Below, piece by piece: positions 50,771 to 63,646 of a DNA stretch of 64,000 nt. Under the pieces are notes generated by a model. The model was not told the DNA's origin, searched no databases, and saw only the letters and a program-made list of their open reading frames with translations. This DNA is from Quillaja saponaria. Its lineage: Eukaryota > Streptophyta > Magnoliopsida > Fabales > Quillajaceae. The DNA lies in assembly GCA_029379385.1 (NCBI GenBank), contig CM055610.1, positions 18,935,422-18,999,421 of the forward strand, given 5' to 3'. The position numbers and the translations under genes are program-made. The number at the start of each line of letters is the position of its first letter. Positions within the stretch are counted from its first letter, which is position 1.

Positions 50771-53700
50771 TACGGTTTTTATAGAAAAAGCCAGTTCCAA
50801 GCCAAGTCAAATTGAAGCTTACTTGACCTCCATTGTCACTCTTAAAATTAGATGATCAGATCCCATTCCATGAAAAATGATTCACTGTGGGATTAAAGAC
50901 ACCTGCACTGATCTTTCTTTATGAGAATGTTTTTAGAGTTTATAATATAGAGTGATTATGTTAGTCTATTGGAGTTAATAATATAAAATGGTTTATTCTG
51001 AATGCTTTTGAATTTCTAAGGTATGGTACCCATTTTTTTCAGTCTCTTGCTTATCATTTTGTTCTGCTAAGTGCTAACTACTGAGAATGATTACGTAAAA
51101 CAAATTTGGAATCTGAAAATGATAGTATTGACTTCGCATGAACCAATTTCCTTTACCTACGTAGGGTAAAGGGGAGAACAATTTGAAGGTGGTATAGGGA
51201 GGGATGGGGAATAGGATCGTGACAACACTCGAGAAATCAATTTTGGGTGGATGGAAACATTTATTTGGCCTTAAAACCTGTTTGATGTCTTTTTTGGAGT
51301 TAATAAATAGTTCTAGTTGGCTTTTGTAAGGTGATCATAACACTTAGATAATCGAAAAATGGTCTTCAACTCAACTAATTAATTTGGTGATCATAAAACC
51401 TGAATAATCGAAAAATTAACCTTAATACAACTATAATTAATTGAAATCGACCCAATTTGAAAAATTCGAGTAAAATTGATGGGATTTTGATGTAAACTAT
51501 CGGGTTGTCCTAATAATTTGGGTGATGAATTTTGTCACCCACTAACTTCTAAATGTTCTTAATTTTCTATATTACATAATACAAAGAGCAAGTTTGAATT
51601 GGTTGTCACAAGTATTATTATGAATATTACTACATTAATCACTTCCTTCTCTAAAAAGAAAAATAAAATCCAAATACACCCTCTTTTAAAATTCTTTAAG
51701 TAGAGTTTGCACCAAAAATAAAAAAATTTCTCCAAGTAGAGTCTCACCCAATCTATTCTCTCTTAACTCTTTGCACAACTCTATCCAAATTTTGTTCCTC
51801 CTCTCCAAATCTTGTTCTTCCTCCTTTGTATCTCCCTCCAAACTTCCCATCTCTCAACCCCTGCAAGTCAGATTGGATCTAAAAAGTGAGATATGAGTGT
51901 TTTGAGAATGGTATAAAATCTAATATTTGCATAGTGAAACTTTGGGCCTTAATACTTACGCATAAAAAATAATTTTAGAAATATTGAGATGTAACTTAAC
52001 AAAAAAAATCACATTTTATTTTATAAAATCCAAGTGTGCCATTAGAAATGATTTTAATATATAATAACCCGGTTTGATTGATATATATATATTTTTCAAT
52101 TCATTTAAGTTAATTAAACACGTGAAAGAGTTAAATAATTTTCTAACAAAGGATTAAAAATAATCACATTCAAAATTAATTAGATTTAGATTATGTGGTT
52201 GATATTATTAAAAAATTATTATCATAAAGTAAAGATAATAACAATCAGAATTCTATACTGTCAAGATTGAGAAAAATTTAAGAAAATAATCATACATCTA
52301 AATTTAAACCTACTTAAAATAATAATAATAATAAAATACACATATTCATTCATCTCCAAGAGCCTTAAAAAATTTTGGTCATTGAAGTCGAAACCGAATT
52401 TCAATCGGTTAAAATTCCGTCTCTGATAATTCCTTTTTTTCTGGGTTTTGTTCAATTTTGTTTTAAAACCTTCTCTGCTATTCGAGTTTGATATGGGAAG
52501 TCATAAACCAAAGAGGCATAGAATCCGAAGGGAATATTGGTAATTGCCGGAATTTCAGTCCAGTCTGTAAACAAAGAAAAGAAAGAATTTAATTGAATTT
52601 TTTGACAATAAGATCAGTGTGTGAAAAATAGTGTCTACATGCAACAATGCTTTGCAATTGGTGTAATTTGAGTAAGATGCAGGTTTCAAATATGGTTCTT
52701 CTGTTTAGTAACAATTTGTTTTTTTTTTTGGCTATAACTTCTGCTTAGTAGCATTTGAGGAAGATACAAGTTTCAAATATTATTTACCAAAAGGGATAAT
52801 TTACTAATTTGTTTTGCTTGTCTAAAAAGATAATACAAAAAATTACAGTTACCTAACAAGACAACACTCAACCTTGGAGAATTGGTACTCTCCTCTCTTG
52901 ATTCTTCACCCATAATTAGTAGTCTCTGGAATATTCTTTATTCTGTTTAATTTAATTACAAATAGCACTTGAGTTTAAATAATTAAAACAAAAAATAAAA
53001 AATTGTTGAAGTATTTGAAATTAAACACCCCACCAATTGTGTTTTGATTAAATCTTGTAATGAATGTAATTTTTTTTTATTGTCCTTCAATTGCTCATCA
53101 AGGTTGCATTACAAATTAGAAAAAAAAAAAAAAAAAAAACTTGAGTGCAAGAAAAAATAAAAGAAACAAAAGATATTAATTACAAGATTTAATTAAAGCA
53201 CAATGAGTGAGTGTCTAATTTCAAATATTTTAACAATTTTTTTAATTTTTTTGTTTTAATTATTTAAGTTTAAGTGCTAACTATTGTTAAATTAAACATA
53301 ATAAAGAATATTTCATGAGACTCCATGAATATATTTAGAATACTTAAAAAAATTTAGAATTCAGTTTATTTCAAATGAATGTTACATTTTTTTATGTTTG
53401 GAACAAATGAAATGATATAGGATTTAAATGAAGATTTTTTTTGAAATTAATTCACATTTTATTTAATTATGAATTCTACACCAAATAAGTTGAATTTTAT
53501 TTTATAAAATTTATTTGAGATAAATTACTATTTTTTCATCTTAACTAATATTTTTATTCTTAATATTACACATGTTTTTTATTTAAATAAATTAATATAG
53601 AGTTACTATCACTTTATTTCAAATATTTATCTAACTAATTACAAGTTTTTTTTTTTTTCTTTCTGTTAACTTGTTTTTTATTTTGTGAACAACAATTAAT

Positions 53701-54109
53701 TTTTCTGTCTTTATATTTTTAGTTGATCATTAACAGAAATACATTAAAATTACAATGAATGTTCCATTTATTCTAAACAAGAGATATAGACCCGATTTTA
53801 TAAATGTAATTTTTATGTTAAATAAAAATTTATTTACTATAAAATAAATTTATTTTTATTTTATTTCAAATACACTGAGGTGAAGATTCAGAGACGAGAG
53901 TGTCACTTTCGGGTTGGGTGCCGTTTTACCAAACCTCAAGGGAGGTAAGTGTAATTCACGCAAGATAATATCTCCTTCCTGGTCAACTTTGAGACATCAT
54001 TTTCATTCTTTTGTCTCACTTTGGCCTTTGCACTCCTGCGCTGCTCTGCTCTTTCTGGTTTGTTCCCAAATTCGCTTGTATTACCACTTTGAAGGCTTCA
54101 GAGTGAGGG
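50771..54109. other. Intergenic, AT-rich
   Basis: Holds the GH127 3' UTR, a long fold-back element (52921-53322) and the promoter of the ILR1-like gene. No other gene was recognised. A short local duplication (TTTGGTGATCATAA...ATAATCGAAAAAT) lies near 51325-51425. Confidence 0.5.
52921..53322. mobile_element. Fold-back element with about 150-bp inverted arms
   Basis: The left arm 52921-53067 (AGTCTCTGGAATATTCTTTA... to AAATCTTGTAATGAATGTA) and the reverse complement of the right arm 53172-53322 (AGTCTCATGAAATATTCTTT... to AAATCTTGTAATTAATATC) match along their length with scattered mismatches. A spacer of about 105 bp contains a long A run (53119-53140). This is a MITE or fold-back transposon type structure; transcripts could form a long hairpin. 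Confidence 0.7.
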
Positions 54110-57100
54110 ATGGGTAGTATAAATCTGATTGCCGGAATTTATTTTCTCAGTTTGTTTCTTTCATTTACTTCCCGTTTTAAGGTACACAGCTCATCATTCG
54201 ATGAGACCTATGCAAAAGAGATTCTAAGCGCAGCCCAGAAGGACAAAGATTGGTTGGTCTCAGTCAGAAGGAAAATCCATGAATACCCAGAACTCCTTTT
54301 CGAAGAATTTAATACCAGTGCTCTTATCCGCAGAGAACTTGACAAACTTGGCATTCCTTACATCCACCCAGTTGCCAAAACCGGTATTGTTGCCCAAATT
54401 GGTTCTGGGTCTCGTCCCATCATTGCTCTTCGGGCTGACATGGATGCCCTCCCCTTGCAAGTAATCCAAGCTTTGATTTTTTATTTATTTTTTAATCATT
54501 TTAGAAATATTGGTTTGAGAATTGACGTATATAAATCTACTGAAGTTAGTGATTGTTGGTAATGTTTAGGAGCTTGTTGAGTGGGAGTACAAGAGTAAAA
54601 TTGATGGAAAAATGCACGGCTGTGGACATGATGCTCATACTACGATGCTACTTGGTGCGGCAAAGCTGCTGAATCAACGGAAAGATAAACTGCAGGTTAT
54701 TTCCAAGTATGCATTTGCTGATAGTTAATTGAACTTTTATGTTTCTGGTGTTTGTTTAAGGGATTTTTACAATATGTGTCTTATGTTTTTCGTTGAGTGT
54801 TACCTCCTTGCTCTTGCTATCTTGCATATACTTGTCTATGAACTGGAAAGTTGCAAATTATTCATATGCATCTTGTGAGGGCTTCCTATAATCCCGAAAA
54901 GTGATATGTGATAATGTTCATTGAAGATGTCATTGCCTCTTCCAGATCATTAGGGTTTGTGTTAAATTCCTTATTTGATAATGAAAAGGAGTGTTTTAGA
55001 ATTGTCAATTAGGGGGCTTCTTATTTGGTTCTCAATTGTAGCGATGGAGGAAGGGCACCGTGAGTTTAGTTTATAATGATTATCTCTTTACATTCATGGA
55101 CAGAGATGTTGGGGAGAAATAGGCTTGGGAGTATACCATTCAAAGGTCCACATATATAGCTTAGGGCCTTGAACCCAAAAGCTTAAGCCACATTATGGGT
55201 CTACTTTGTGGTTGATTTTTAATTCTACAGGGTTTTTTTTTTAACATCATTATACCAATGTTCTGTCTTGTGGGGAGATAAAAAAGACAGCAAAAAAAGT
55301 TACGAACACAAGCAATGAGAAAATAAGCCCCTTCCTAGATTTAAGGAAACCTAACCTAGTAAAAGCAGAAAACTGTTGTACGACCAACTGAAACATAGGT
55401 TCTTAAAACAAAAATCTGCTTTCAACAAAATTGCTTTCCCTTCATTAGATAAACTGTGTCTTTTACTGAAATTTCTCCTAGAGATGACAAAGACTTTGCT
55501 CCTTTTACATATATCTAATGCGGCAATGCTGAGCACCGCTTTCCCTATTGTTTGATTGTAGGCATCTATACCTATAATTGATTCTATCAACTACTCACCG
55601 CGAGGGTTACACTCTTTACAGATGATTCCTTTTGTGCAAGTAGTTCCAGGTAAGGGTGTCAACGAGCCGAGCTTGGCTCAGCTCGGCTCAGCTCACTTTA
55701 GGCGTATTTGTACAAATTACCACTAAACCAAGTAACAATTTATGTTAGTTTTTTTGTATATAAATAGATTTATTATAAATGTATATATAACTAATAAAAT
55801 TTTTATTAAATAATATTAAACAAGATAGCTCACGAGCTCACGAGCCAAACTTTGGAAAGATTGAGCTCGGCTCATTTTACTAAATGAGCTTAAAATAAAG
55901 CTTAAAATCGGCTCGTTTTTTAAACGAGCCGAGCATGATCCGATCTCTTAACGAGTAGCTCATGAGCTGTTCACGAGTTAGCTCGGCTCATTGCCACCCC
56001 TGGTTCCAGGTTGTCTCTCACATATTTTTTGAAGATTTATTGTCTCTAACACTTTCATTCTAATCTTGTTCTATCACAACCTTATGTCTTTATAGCTTGA
56101 GCTATCCCCCTTTCTCCCATGATGAAATCAAATACATGCTGAAAATTACCACCTGTATTAGTATTGTTACATTTCCAAAACTACAAGCACTTGTAGAGCC
56201 GTAGAGGTTTCTCACTACACAAGCTACATAACTCATATTCATATGAGTTGAAGATTCAACTGGAACATATAACCATTTGATTCAACCAGGATTACCAGCT
56301 TTCAAGTTTTATAATCTTCATGCTAGACTTCCATTTTGAAGAAACAATTAGTTCAACCATCACTATGCCAAGGACAATCCCCGCAAACTATCTAGTCTAA
56401 AGCATATAATGAAGGTATCTAGTAGAAAATATTTTTCAGAGGGAATTCTTTTCTTGACATTTCTTTTAGTCTTGTTCAATGTCAGAGACGAGATACAATT
56501 GGGTATCATGTCAAAAAGAGGATCTACCTGTTCATTTTCTGCATCCTTCTTTTCTTCCGGTGTCACATTTTCTGGCAGTCTCTTACCCATTCCATTATTA
56601 CTCCTGAGTATTCTGTGGTCAATAACCTCATTATCATCAACAGTAAGTAATAAAATTTTGGGCCTTATAGGATTGGCAGCCTTATCACCAGAGTCTCTAC
56701 TTGACAATTTCTACTAGGTCCAAATGTACATTGGTGGTTTATGACATCTGTGCTCCTGACAATCTCTGCAACCTTCAAGATATGTCTGAACGGAAGCGAT
56801 AGCTGTGCCTGTTAACTAAGTAGTTGTTCATCCTATGATCCCTCAAGAATCAATTACATTCTATGATTCCAATAAGGTCTTTTCCAGATTAGTCTCGATC
56901 CAGGCCGTATGTCTCTTTCTTCCCTTGATCATAGCCTTCTTATAGAAAAGATTAAATGTTGTGTCATGGGAAACTGAACACAAAAAGTTTTAGTGATGGA
57001 AATGTTTCCCATATGTAACATATATTTTTTTGTACTGAAGGGAACTGTCAGACTTCTTTTCCAACCCGGAGAGGAGGGAGGTGCTGGTGCTTCTCAAATG

Positions 57101-58665
57101 ATCAAAGAAGGTGCTCTTGGAGATGCTGAGGCAATATTTGGAATGCATATTGATTACATAAATCCCACAGGAGCCATAGCATCCATTTCTGGGCCTTTCT
57201 TGGCTGCTGGATGCTTCTTTGAAGCAAAAATAGTGGGAAATGGTGGACATGCTGCAGCACCCCATGTTAGCGTGGATCCAATACTCGCTGCATCATTTAC
57301 AATATTGGCGTTACAACAGCTCATCTCAAGAGAAAGCGACCCCCTTCATAGTCACGTATGTTCTACTCTCAATCTTTATTGACTTAGCTGACATTAATTT
57401 TTTTGTTTTTTTTTGTTTCTGAGTCTCTGTTCGAGCTTTTCTCTTTTGGTTCCTTATTGCTTACTGCAACTAGAAGTCATAAAATTCAGTTTTGTCACCA
57501 TTTTTAACATACGGTGTCTTTGTCTTCAAGGCCTTCAGCACTAGCTATGTAAAGTGAAAGTGAAACAATTAGAGAATAAGAGCACATAAGTATCCATTGT
57601 GACTTAATCCTAACAGTCAATTTTCTACTGAAGGTTCTATCAATTACTTATATCAGAGGCGGGACTGCTTTGAATGTGATTCCACCCTATGTTGAGTTTG
57701 GGGGCACCTTGAGGAGTCTTACAACCAAAGGCTTGCACCATCTCAGGCAGCGATTGAAGGAGGTATATACTACTCTCTAACCATTCTGCCATATATATAA
57801 ATATATAAATGTTGCATTGTTTTTATTCTTTATCAGTGATAGCTTTTGTTCTTTCATTTTATTAATCATAATCTGATCTTCTCTAGTGGAGGTGTTTTTG
57901 TTCTCTAGACCCATTTATCCTTCTTGTTAGTTGGGGAAAGAAAGAATGAAAGAAACCCGAAAATTCTCCAACATTATCCATCAATTATATAAGTAATTTC
58001 TCACCTCAACTCAACTAAGACTTAAATCCTTCTCAAGAACTTCTCCCAATGTAATCCACACACACACACATTTTGACCTCAACTCAACTAAGTCTTAAAT
58101 CCTTCTCAAGAACTTCTCCCAATGTAATCCTTGGTATTCTCAGAGATTACCATTTCATGGTCCATGACCAAAACTTTCCATTAGGTATGAAGATAGCATT
58201 GATTTCGTATGGCCACCTGTCCTGGAAATTTTTTCTAATTAACAAGCATATCTTGTTATCTAGGCTTACTTGTTATTTGTATAGGTAATTGAAGGACAGG
58301 CAGCTGCGCACAGATGCAATGCATATGTTGACATGAAAGAAGAAGATTTCATACCTTATCCAGCTGTTGTCAATGATGACAACTTGCATCTGCATGTGAA
58401 GAGGGTTGGCAAACTTCTGCTTGGACCTGAAAATGTCAGGGAGGCCAAGAAACATATGGCAGGTGAAGATTTTGCCTTTTATCAAGAACTGATTCCTGGA
58501 ATCATGTTTGGAATTGGAATTAGAAATGAGAAAGTGGGATCAATTCATTCCCCACATTCCCCTTTCTTCTATCTTGATGAGGATGTCCTTCCAATTGGGG
58601 CAGCACTACACACTGCTCTTGCAGATACATATCTAAATGAGCACAAATACTCCATTACTCAGTAA
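54110..58665 (+). CDS. ILR1-like IAA-amino acid (auxin conjugate) amidohydrolase
   Basis: Five predicted exons: 54110-54460, 54570-54695, 57041-57355, 57634-57762 and 58285-58665. They give 433 intact residues, normal for the peptidase M20D family. An N-terminal hydrophobic segment ([13 protein letters not shown]) suggests ER entry; the C-terminus (KYSITQ) lacks an HDEL/KDEL-type retention signal. Motifs in order are [46 protein letters not shown] (metal ligands Cys135, His137), FQPGEEGG (catalytic Glu170, ligand Glu171), FGMH (His195), [33 protein letters not shown], and HSPHSPFF with the last His ligand at 398. All catalytic residues are kept; Gly169 replaces the usual Ala of QPAEE. The enzyme releases free auxin from amide conjugates. 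Intron 2 is 2.3 kb and contains a MITE. Confidence 0.92.
55651..56002. mobile_element. hAT-type MITE in intron 2 of the ILR1-like gene
   Basis: The 352-bp element is flanked by a perfect 8-bp target-site duplication GTTCCAGG (55643-55650 and 56003-56010), as expected for hAT transposons. Terminal inverted repeats are TAAGGGTGTCAACGAGCCGAG and, reverse-complemented, CAGGGGTGGCAATGAGCCGAG. Several GAGCTCGGCTC-like subterminal repeats follow on both sides. There is no transposase ORF. Confidence 0.85.
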
Positions 58666-58979
58666 CATCATCTAAGTGATTAATGTAAATGGTCCTTGCT
58701 TGTATAGCGGTGCCTGTAATTCTGGAATCTGGACTTTCTGTATATGTAAGCCCCCTGGAGATATCATTATAAAGAAACACCTTGAATTGTTGAATCATAC
58801 AAACATAGATTATGTAGTTGTGAAATGATTTTCCCATGTCGGTACCTTCTACCCTTTTCTCTATACGGGCATATGGCTTCTAAATTATATGCAGCGGATT
58901 GAGAATCATGATGAAAACATGCCTCACTGGCGAAAGCCAGAGTAATTCCAAAACACAATAAAAATTAGTGTTTTTAAAC

Positions 58980-59052
58980 CGCCCACCGTGGGGCTCGAAC
59001 CCACGACCACAAGGTTAAGAGCCTTGCGCTCTACCAACTGAGCTAGACGGGC
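58980..59052 (-). tRNA. tRNA-Lys (anticodon CUU)
   Basis: A 73-nt cloverleaf on the minus strand. The acceptor arm GCCCGTC pairs with GGTGGGC and the discriminator is G. The D arm is TAGCTCAGTTGGTAGAGC, the anticodon loop CTCTTAA gives anticodon CTT, and the T arm is GTGGGTTCGAGCCCCAC. The internal A and B boxes are perfect consensus. A run of five T downstream on the minus strand (complement of about 58959-58963) can serve as Pol III terminator. There is no intron. Confidence 0.97.
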
Positions 59053-61892
59053 TTGTTATACTAAGGTTTTTTTAAATGCATACCTAATTATAATGACTTA
59101 GGTTTCCGCAGTGGAAGCAAATCGAAGTAATGCATTATATGTGCATGTATAAAATATTAAAAATTTGTCACTTTTGTAAGCTTGAAGTTTAAAATTAGCA
59201 GATACACCCCTAATAAGTATTATTTTATGTTTATTAGACGTTTTGCAGGTCCTTCAGCTAAAAAACAGAGGATAGCCCTCTATATGATTCCCTGATAATC
59301 AAAGTTTGAACGTACCTTCTATGATTCAAATTTACTTAGTTTCAACAATTGGAGTGACTCTTTAGGAATGAGTGTTAAGTTTTTTTTTTAAGTAGTTGGT
59401 AGCACCACTGACAGAAACGTTGGAAAAAAAGTGTAAAGGCTAAAGATAAGGGGCAAAGCAAAGACTTTCCAATTATTCATATGCAAGTACCCTTCTTGAG
59501 TTCTTGTTTCCTTTAATTTCTTCAATGCATTTGATATATATTTTGTTAGAAGAGAAGACACAATAGTGAAGAAGAATAATCATCATCTATAAAGAAATAA
59601 AAGTTTGAAAAGATTTGTTATTTCATAATCATACCATACAACAACTCTTACATAAAATTATTATGCTTAGTTAATTATTATAATTATTTTATAATTCATG
59701 ATTATTATGCATTGTTGTAAATACAAGATTGTGTCTATCATTATATGTGAACTAATGAGTTGATCAATTTATATCTTATGAAATTAGATTATAGCTAGTC
59801 TCTCCTGAAACAAACTAATCCTTATCTATATTTCTCTTCTCTTAATTAATTAATTTATTTAAAAATTTAAATTTATATAGTATTTATTAACTCTCTTTGA
59901 TGGTATTGGAATCAAAATATGACTTCATTAATCTTTAAATAGCATTTGCACATCTCGTTCATAAAAATTTAACTCGATTTATCTTATATTTACTTCAACT
60001 AGTAGAATTTATTTTTAATGTATAGGACCATTAAAAAAAATATATATATGCAGCAAAACCATACCATTTCTATTTTAATGAAAGGTGTCCAAGAGTCCTA
60101 CAATAACAACCATATCTTAACCCAATCATGAATTGTAAACATGTGGTACTAGGAAAAAGAGTTAAAGCATATGGGTTGTTGAGTATGATTGCTTTTATTA
60201 ACTAGGCTAAGCAATCATACATGTAGATTCTTCTTAATCACCAATTCTAATAGCAGAAGGGAATGAACCTTGATTACAATACTTCCCTAATCAGCTTAAT
60301 TCCTTCCAAAAAAACTCTCTCACTCACAAGATCTAATTCTCTTTATATTATTTATTAAAAATGAAAAAGATAATCAAACTGAGGTCAACTTAAGTTCTCT
60401 TGGTCTGCAATTCTTTTTGGCTGGACATTGCTTAACTTTGCATCAGGTAGCAGAAGTTGTGTTAGTAGGTGGAATTTGCTTGTCTATGATAATTTTATGT
60501 GGTTGAGATCTTGCACCAGATGCAACCATAGGAGTTAGAAAGTGCTTCGGTTGGTGTCCCATCCTGAGTCATTTCCACGTCTTATACTGCCTTAGTAAGT
60601 TAGGCTTCTTCTTTCTGGCTTGCTACAAAACTTTGGAGAACAAACCAAAATTAGGAAGGATTGGTTTTCAGGTTTCCTTCAACAGGGCTCGTTTGGCTTT
60701 GATATGATTGTGGGAGAAATTTACCAAACCAATTCACTGTTATGGTATGTCTAGTTTGGAAGTTTATAAATTATTTTTACTTTTTACAATATCTACAAAA
60801 CAGGGAAATAGATACATCAAAATAAATAAGTTTTTTTAGATGTAATACAAGACAACTGGAACACGACTCCAGTAAACCAAGTAGAAATTTTTGATAACAA
60901 CAAAACTAAGAACAGTAAAAGAAGGAACTAGAAAGAAAGAAAAAAAAAAGGGATCTAGTGTTGTAATAAGAAGGTAGCACTCAACGTGAGATCAGCTTTC
61001 TATCCTTAATCTTTACACGCAATACTTAATACATTTTTAGCATCCCTACTTTTCATCCATCCCAACCATAAGTACTGAAAATAAGAAATGAGTTGGTTAA
61101 GGTCGAATTTGAGTAAAAACTACATGATAACATGATCCAGAAATCACAAATTCTCAATGATCCTCTCGCTTTTGGTAGTTGTATTACCAAACATAATGGG
61201 AAAAACAAAAAATTAAAGAACACTCATAGAAAGCAACCTAATCCAAATTCCAACATAGATTAATAAAGTGTCAATGATCAATGTATTTGGCCCTAGCCAA
61301 TACCCTTATACCAACCACAAAAACTAGATAATCAAAATGGTGAAGAATATATGGTCTGTCCCACACTAGATCCACACCTAGCTAGTCCTTAAAAGTTAAA
61401 ACACAGGTCTACAGGTTGTCCAAATTGAGGTCCTACACACACATATATTGCATGTCTGACTGTGTGACACTTCACCTTGTCATGAAAAATCCACCAGCCA
61501 GTTGCCGGGTAATGGAAAGTATTAAGTGATTCTCAATTAGCCTCACCCATAACCTCCTCTTTCTATAAATTTGCCAACCCTGCTCCACTGTTTTCCCCGT
61601 TCTCTTTCTACCTTCAACCTTGAAGATTGAAAAGAATTCTGAAAAGAAACAATAAACTAAGAGGTTCTTTGTACAGTTAGTGGCACTGCATGTGCTCTGG
61701 AAACTGGAATCACACAGTTTAGCTTTATAACCTAAGTTAACCCACCATCCAACCATTATAATCCTTCTACTCACATATTATATCTGTCTTCTCCATACTT
61801 CTTAACCCTCACTGTTTTCTCTTTCAATCCTCCATTCCTCAAATTAGAATTGGAATCCTTCTTTGATATCCCATTCTCATTTGACAGAGCAA
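59053..61892. other. Intergenic region before the HIPP gene
   Basis: No gene or clear repeat was recognised in this AT-rich stretch. A TATAAAT at 61564-61570, about 320 bp before the HIPP start, is a candidate TATA box; the CT/TC-rich sequence after it fits a 5' UTR. Confidence 0.45.
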
Positions 61893-63646
61893 ATGGGTGA
61901 GGAAGCTAAACAGGTGAGCCTTTTGCATTTTTAGTTTTTATATTCTTTTGGCTAACTGGGTCTTTATTAACGTCAATCCTTAGTCTTTTTTGATTGGTAG
62001 TCCAAGTCAAAATTGTATTTTTTCTTTATTGGGTAGGAACAAAAGGCAGAGGCCAAGCCAGAAGAGAAGCCAGCAGAGGAGAAGAAGGAGGAGCCTAAAC
62101 CACCACAACCATTTGTGTTGTTTGTGGACTTGCATTGTGTGGGATGTGCAAAGAAAATTGAGAGGTCTATCATGAAGATTAGAGGTCCAAATCTTTCTTT
62201 TTATATATATAAAATATATTTTTTGTTGTTGAATAAATTGTGATTTTTCATACTTTGTTAATTACAGGAGTGGAGGGAGTTGTAATAGATATGTGTAAAA
62301 ATGAAGTGACCATAAAGGGAATAGTGGAGCCTCAAGCAATATGCAACAAAATCATGAAGAAAACGAAGAGAAGAGCTAAAGTTTTATCCCCATTACCTGC
62401 TGTAGAAGGAGAACCCATGCCAGAAGTTGTTTCTTCTCAGGTTGGACATAACAATGTAATTCATAATTCAGTTTTTTCTTTTTCAATGTTGTAAATTAAT
62501 TAATTAGTAATTAACATTTGGCCCTTTTTTGCTGTTTCAACTTTCAGGTTAGTGGATTAGTAACAGTGGAACTCGATGTAAACATGCACTGTGAGGCCTG
62601 TGCTGAGCAACTTAAGAAAAAGATACTCAAATTTAGGGGTAAATTTTTCTTCCATTCTCATATTTCTTTGCTCAGAATTCTAGCACTTAATGCTAATGGA
62701 AGATTGCTTTCTTAACAATTAATGCTGTTGATAACTTTTTTCACATTGTGCCACATATCTGGGAAATGTTACTGTCAATGTTGTGATTGTGACTCACCAA
62801 CTGCATGAACTACCAAGAAATTATGAATATAGGAATCCCATAAAGGAATAGCATACTTAGTCCTAAATTAGGTTCACTATCCTGCATCCAACTAGATCCT
62901 GCCAAATCAGCATGTGGGTTCCATCTGACATGTCATGCAGTTGTTAAAATTGATGGAGTCCTGTAGGATCACTTTAATTGTCTAAATTGACACTATGCAA
63001 TTGAATTTATATCTAGAAAGTTTGTTTATTATCGTTACGGTATATACATGAGTGAACAATCTCGAATCCAGAAACTAGAGTCCACCACCTATTAATCAAT
63101 AGCCTTTGAGGGTTGAATTACCTATAGATGGCTACGATTAAAAAGTTTGTTTAATGTTTTCTATTTTATACACGCATGTGACTAATATGCAATAGTGCTT
63201 CAATGATTTTAGGAGTACAAACAGCTGTGACAGAGCTTAGCACCTCAAAGGTCACAATCACAGGGACCATGGATGCCAATAACCTAGTGGAATACGTTTA
63301 TAGACGAACCAAAAAGCAAGCCAGAATTGTCCCACAACCAGAGCCTGAACCAGAGAAGAAAGAAGAGAATAAGGAAGCAGAGGAAGCAAAATCCGAAGAG
63401 AAAAAGGAAGAGAATGCAGAGAAGAAAGAAGAAGAAAAACAAGCACAAGGAACAGAGGAAAAGAAAGAAGAAAAGGAAGAAGAGGGCAACAAGAAAATAG
63501 AAGAAAATGGGAATGTTAACAATATTGATGAGGAACAAATGAAGAGGATGATGTATAATTATCAACCACTCTATGTGATTGAACGAATCCCTCCAGCTCC
63601 TCAGCTCTTCAGTGATGAAAACCCAAATGCTTGTTGCATTTCATAA
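61893..63646 (+). CDS. Heavy-metal-associated isoprenylated plant protein (HIPP) with two HMA domains
   Basis: Five predicted exons: 61893-61913, 62037-62184, 62268-62440, 62548-62638 and 63213-63646. They give 288 intact residues. A Lys/Glu/Pro-rich N-terminus is followed by HMA domain 1 with the metal motif C41-V-G-C44 and HMA domain 2 with C129-E-A-C132. Intron positions split both HMA domains at the same place (after K-(I/F)-R), the usual HIPP layout. A long Glu/Lys-rich linker (about residues 175-245) precedes the tail PNACCIS, whose last four residues (Cys285-Cys-Ile-Ser) are a CaaX isoprenylation signal. HIPPs bind soft or transition metals and attach to membranes; they act in metal homeostasis and stress. 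The metal partner cannot be read from sequence. Confidence 0.93.

Noticed and set aside
56363..56717. ORFs on both strands within ILR1-like intron 2
   Set aside because: A hydrophilic minus-strand peptide looks mildly gene-like, but it has no recognised family, sits inside an intron, and has no supporting exons.
63258..63565. Overlapping minus-strand ORFs opposite the last HIPP exon
   Set aside because: They arise from the Glu/Lys-rich GAA/AAG repeats read backwards as Phe/Leu/Ser runs.
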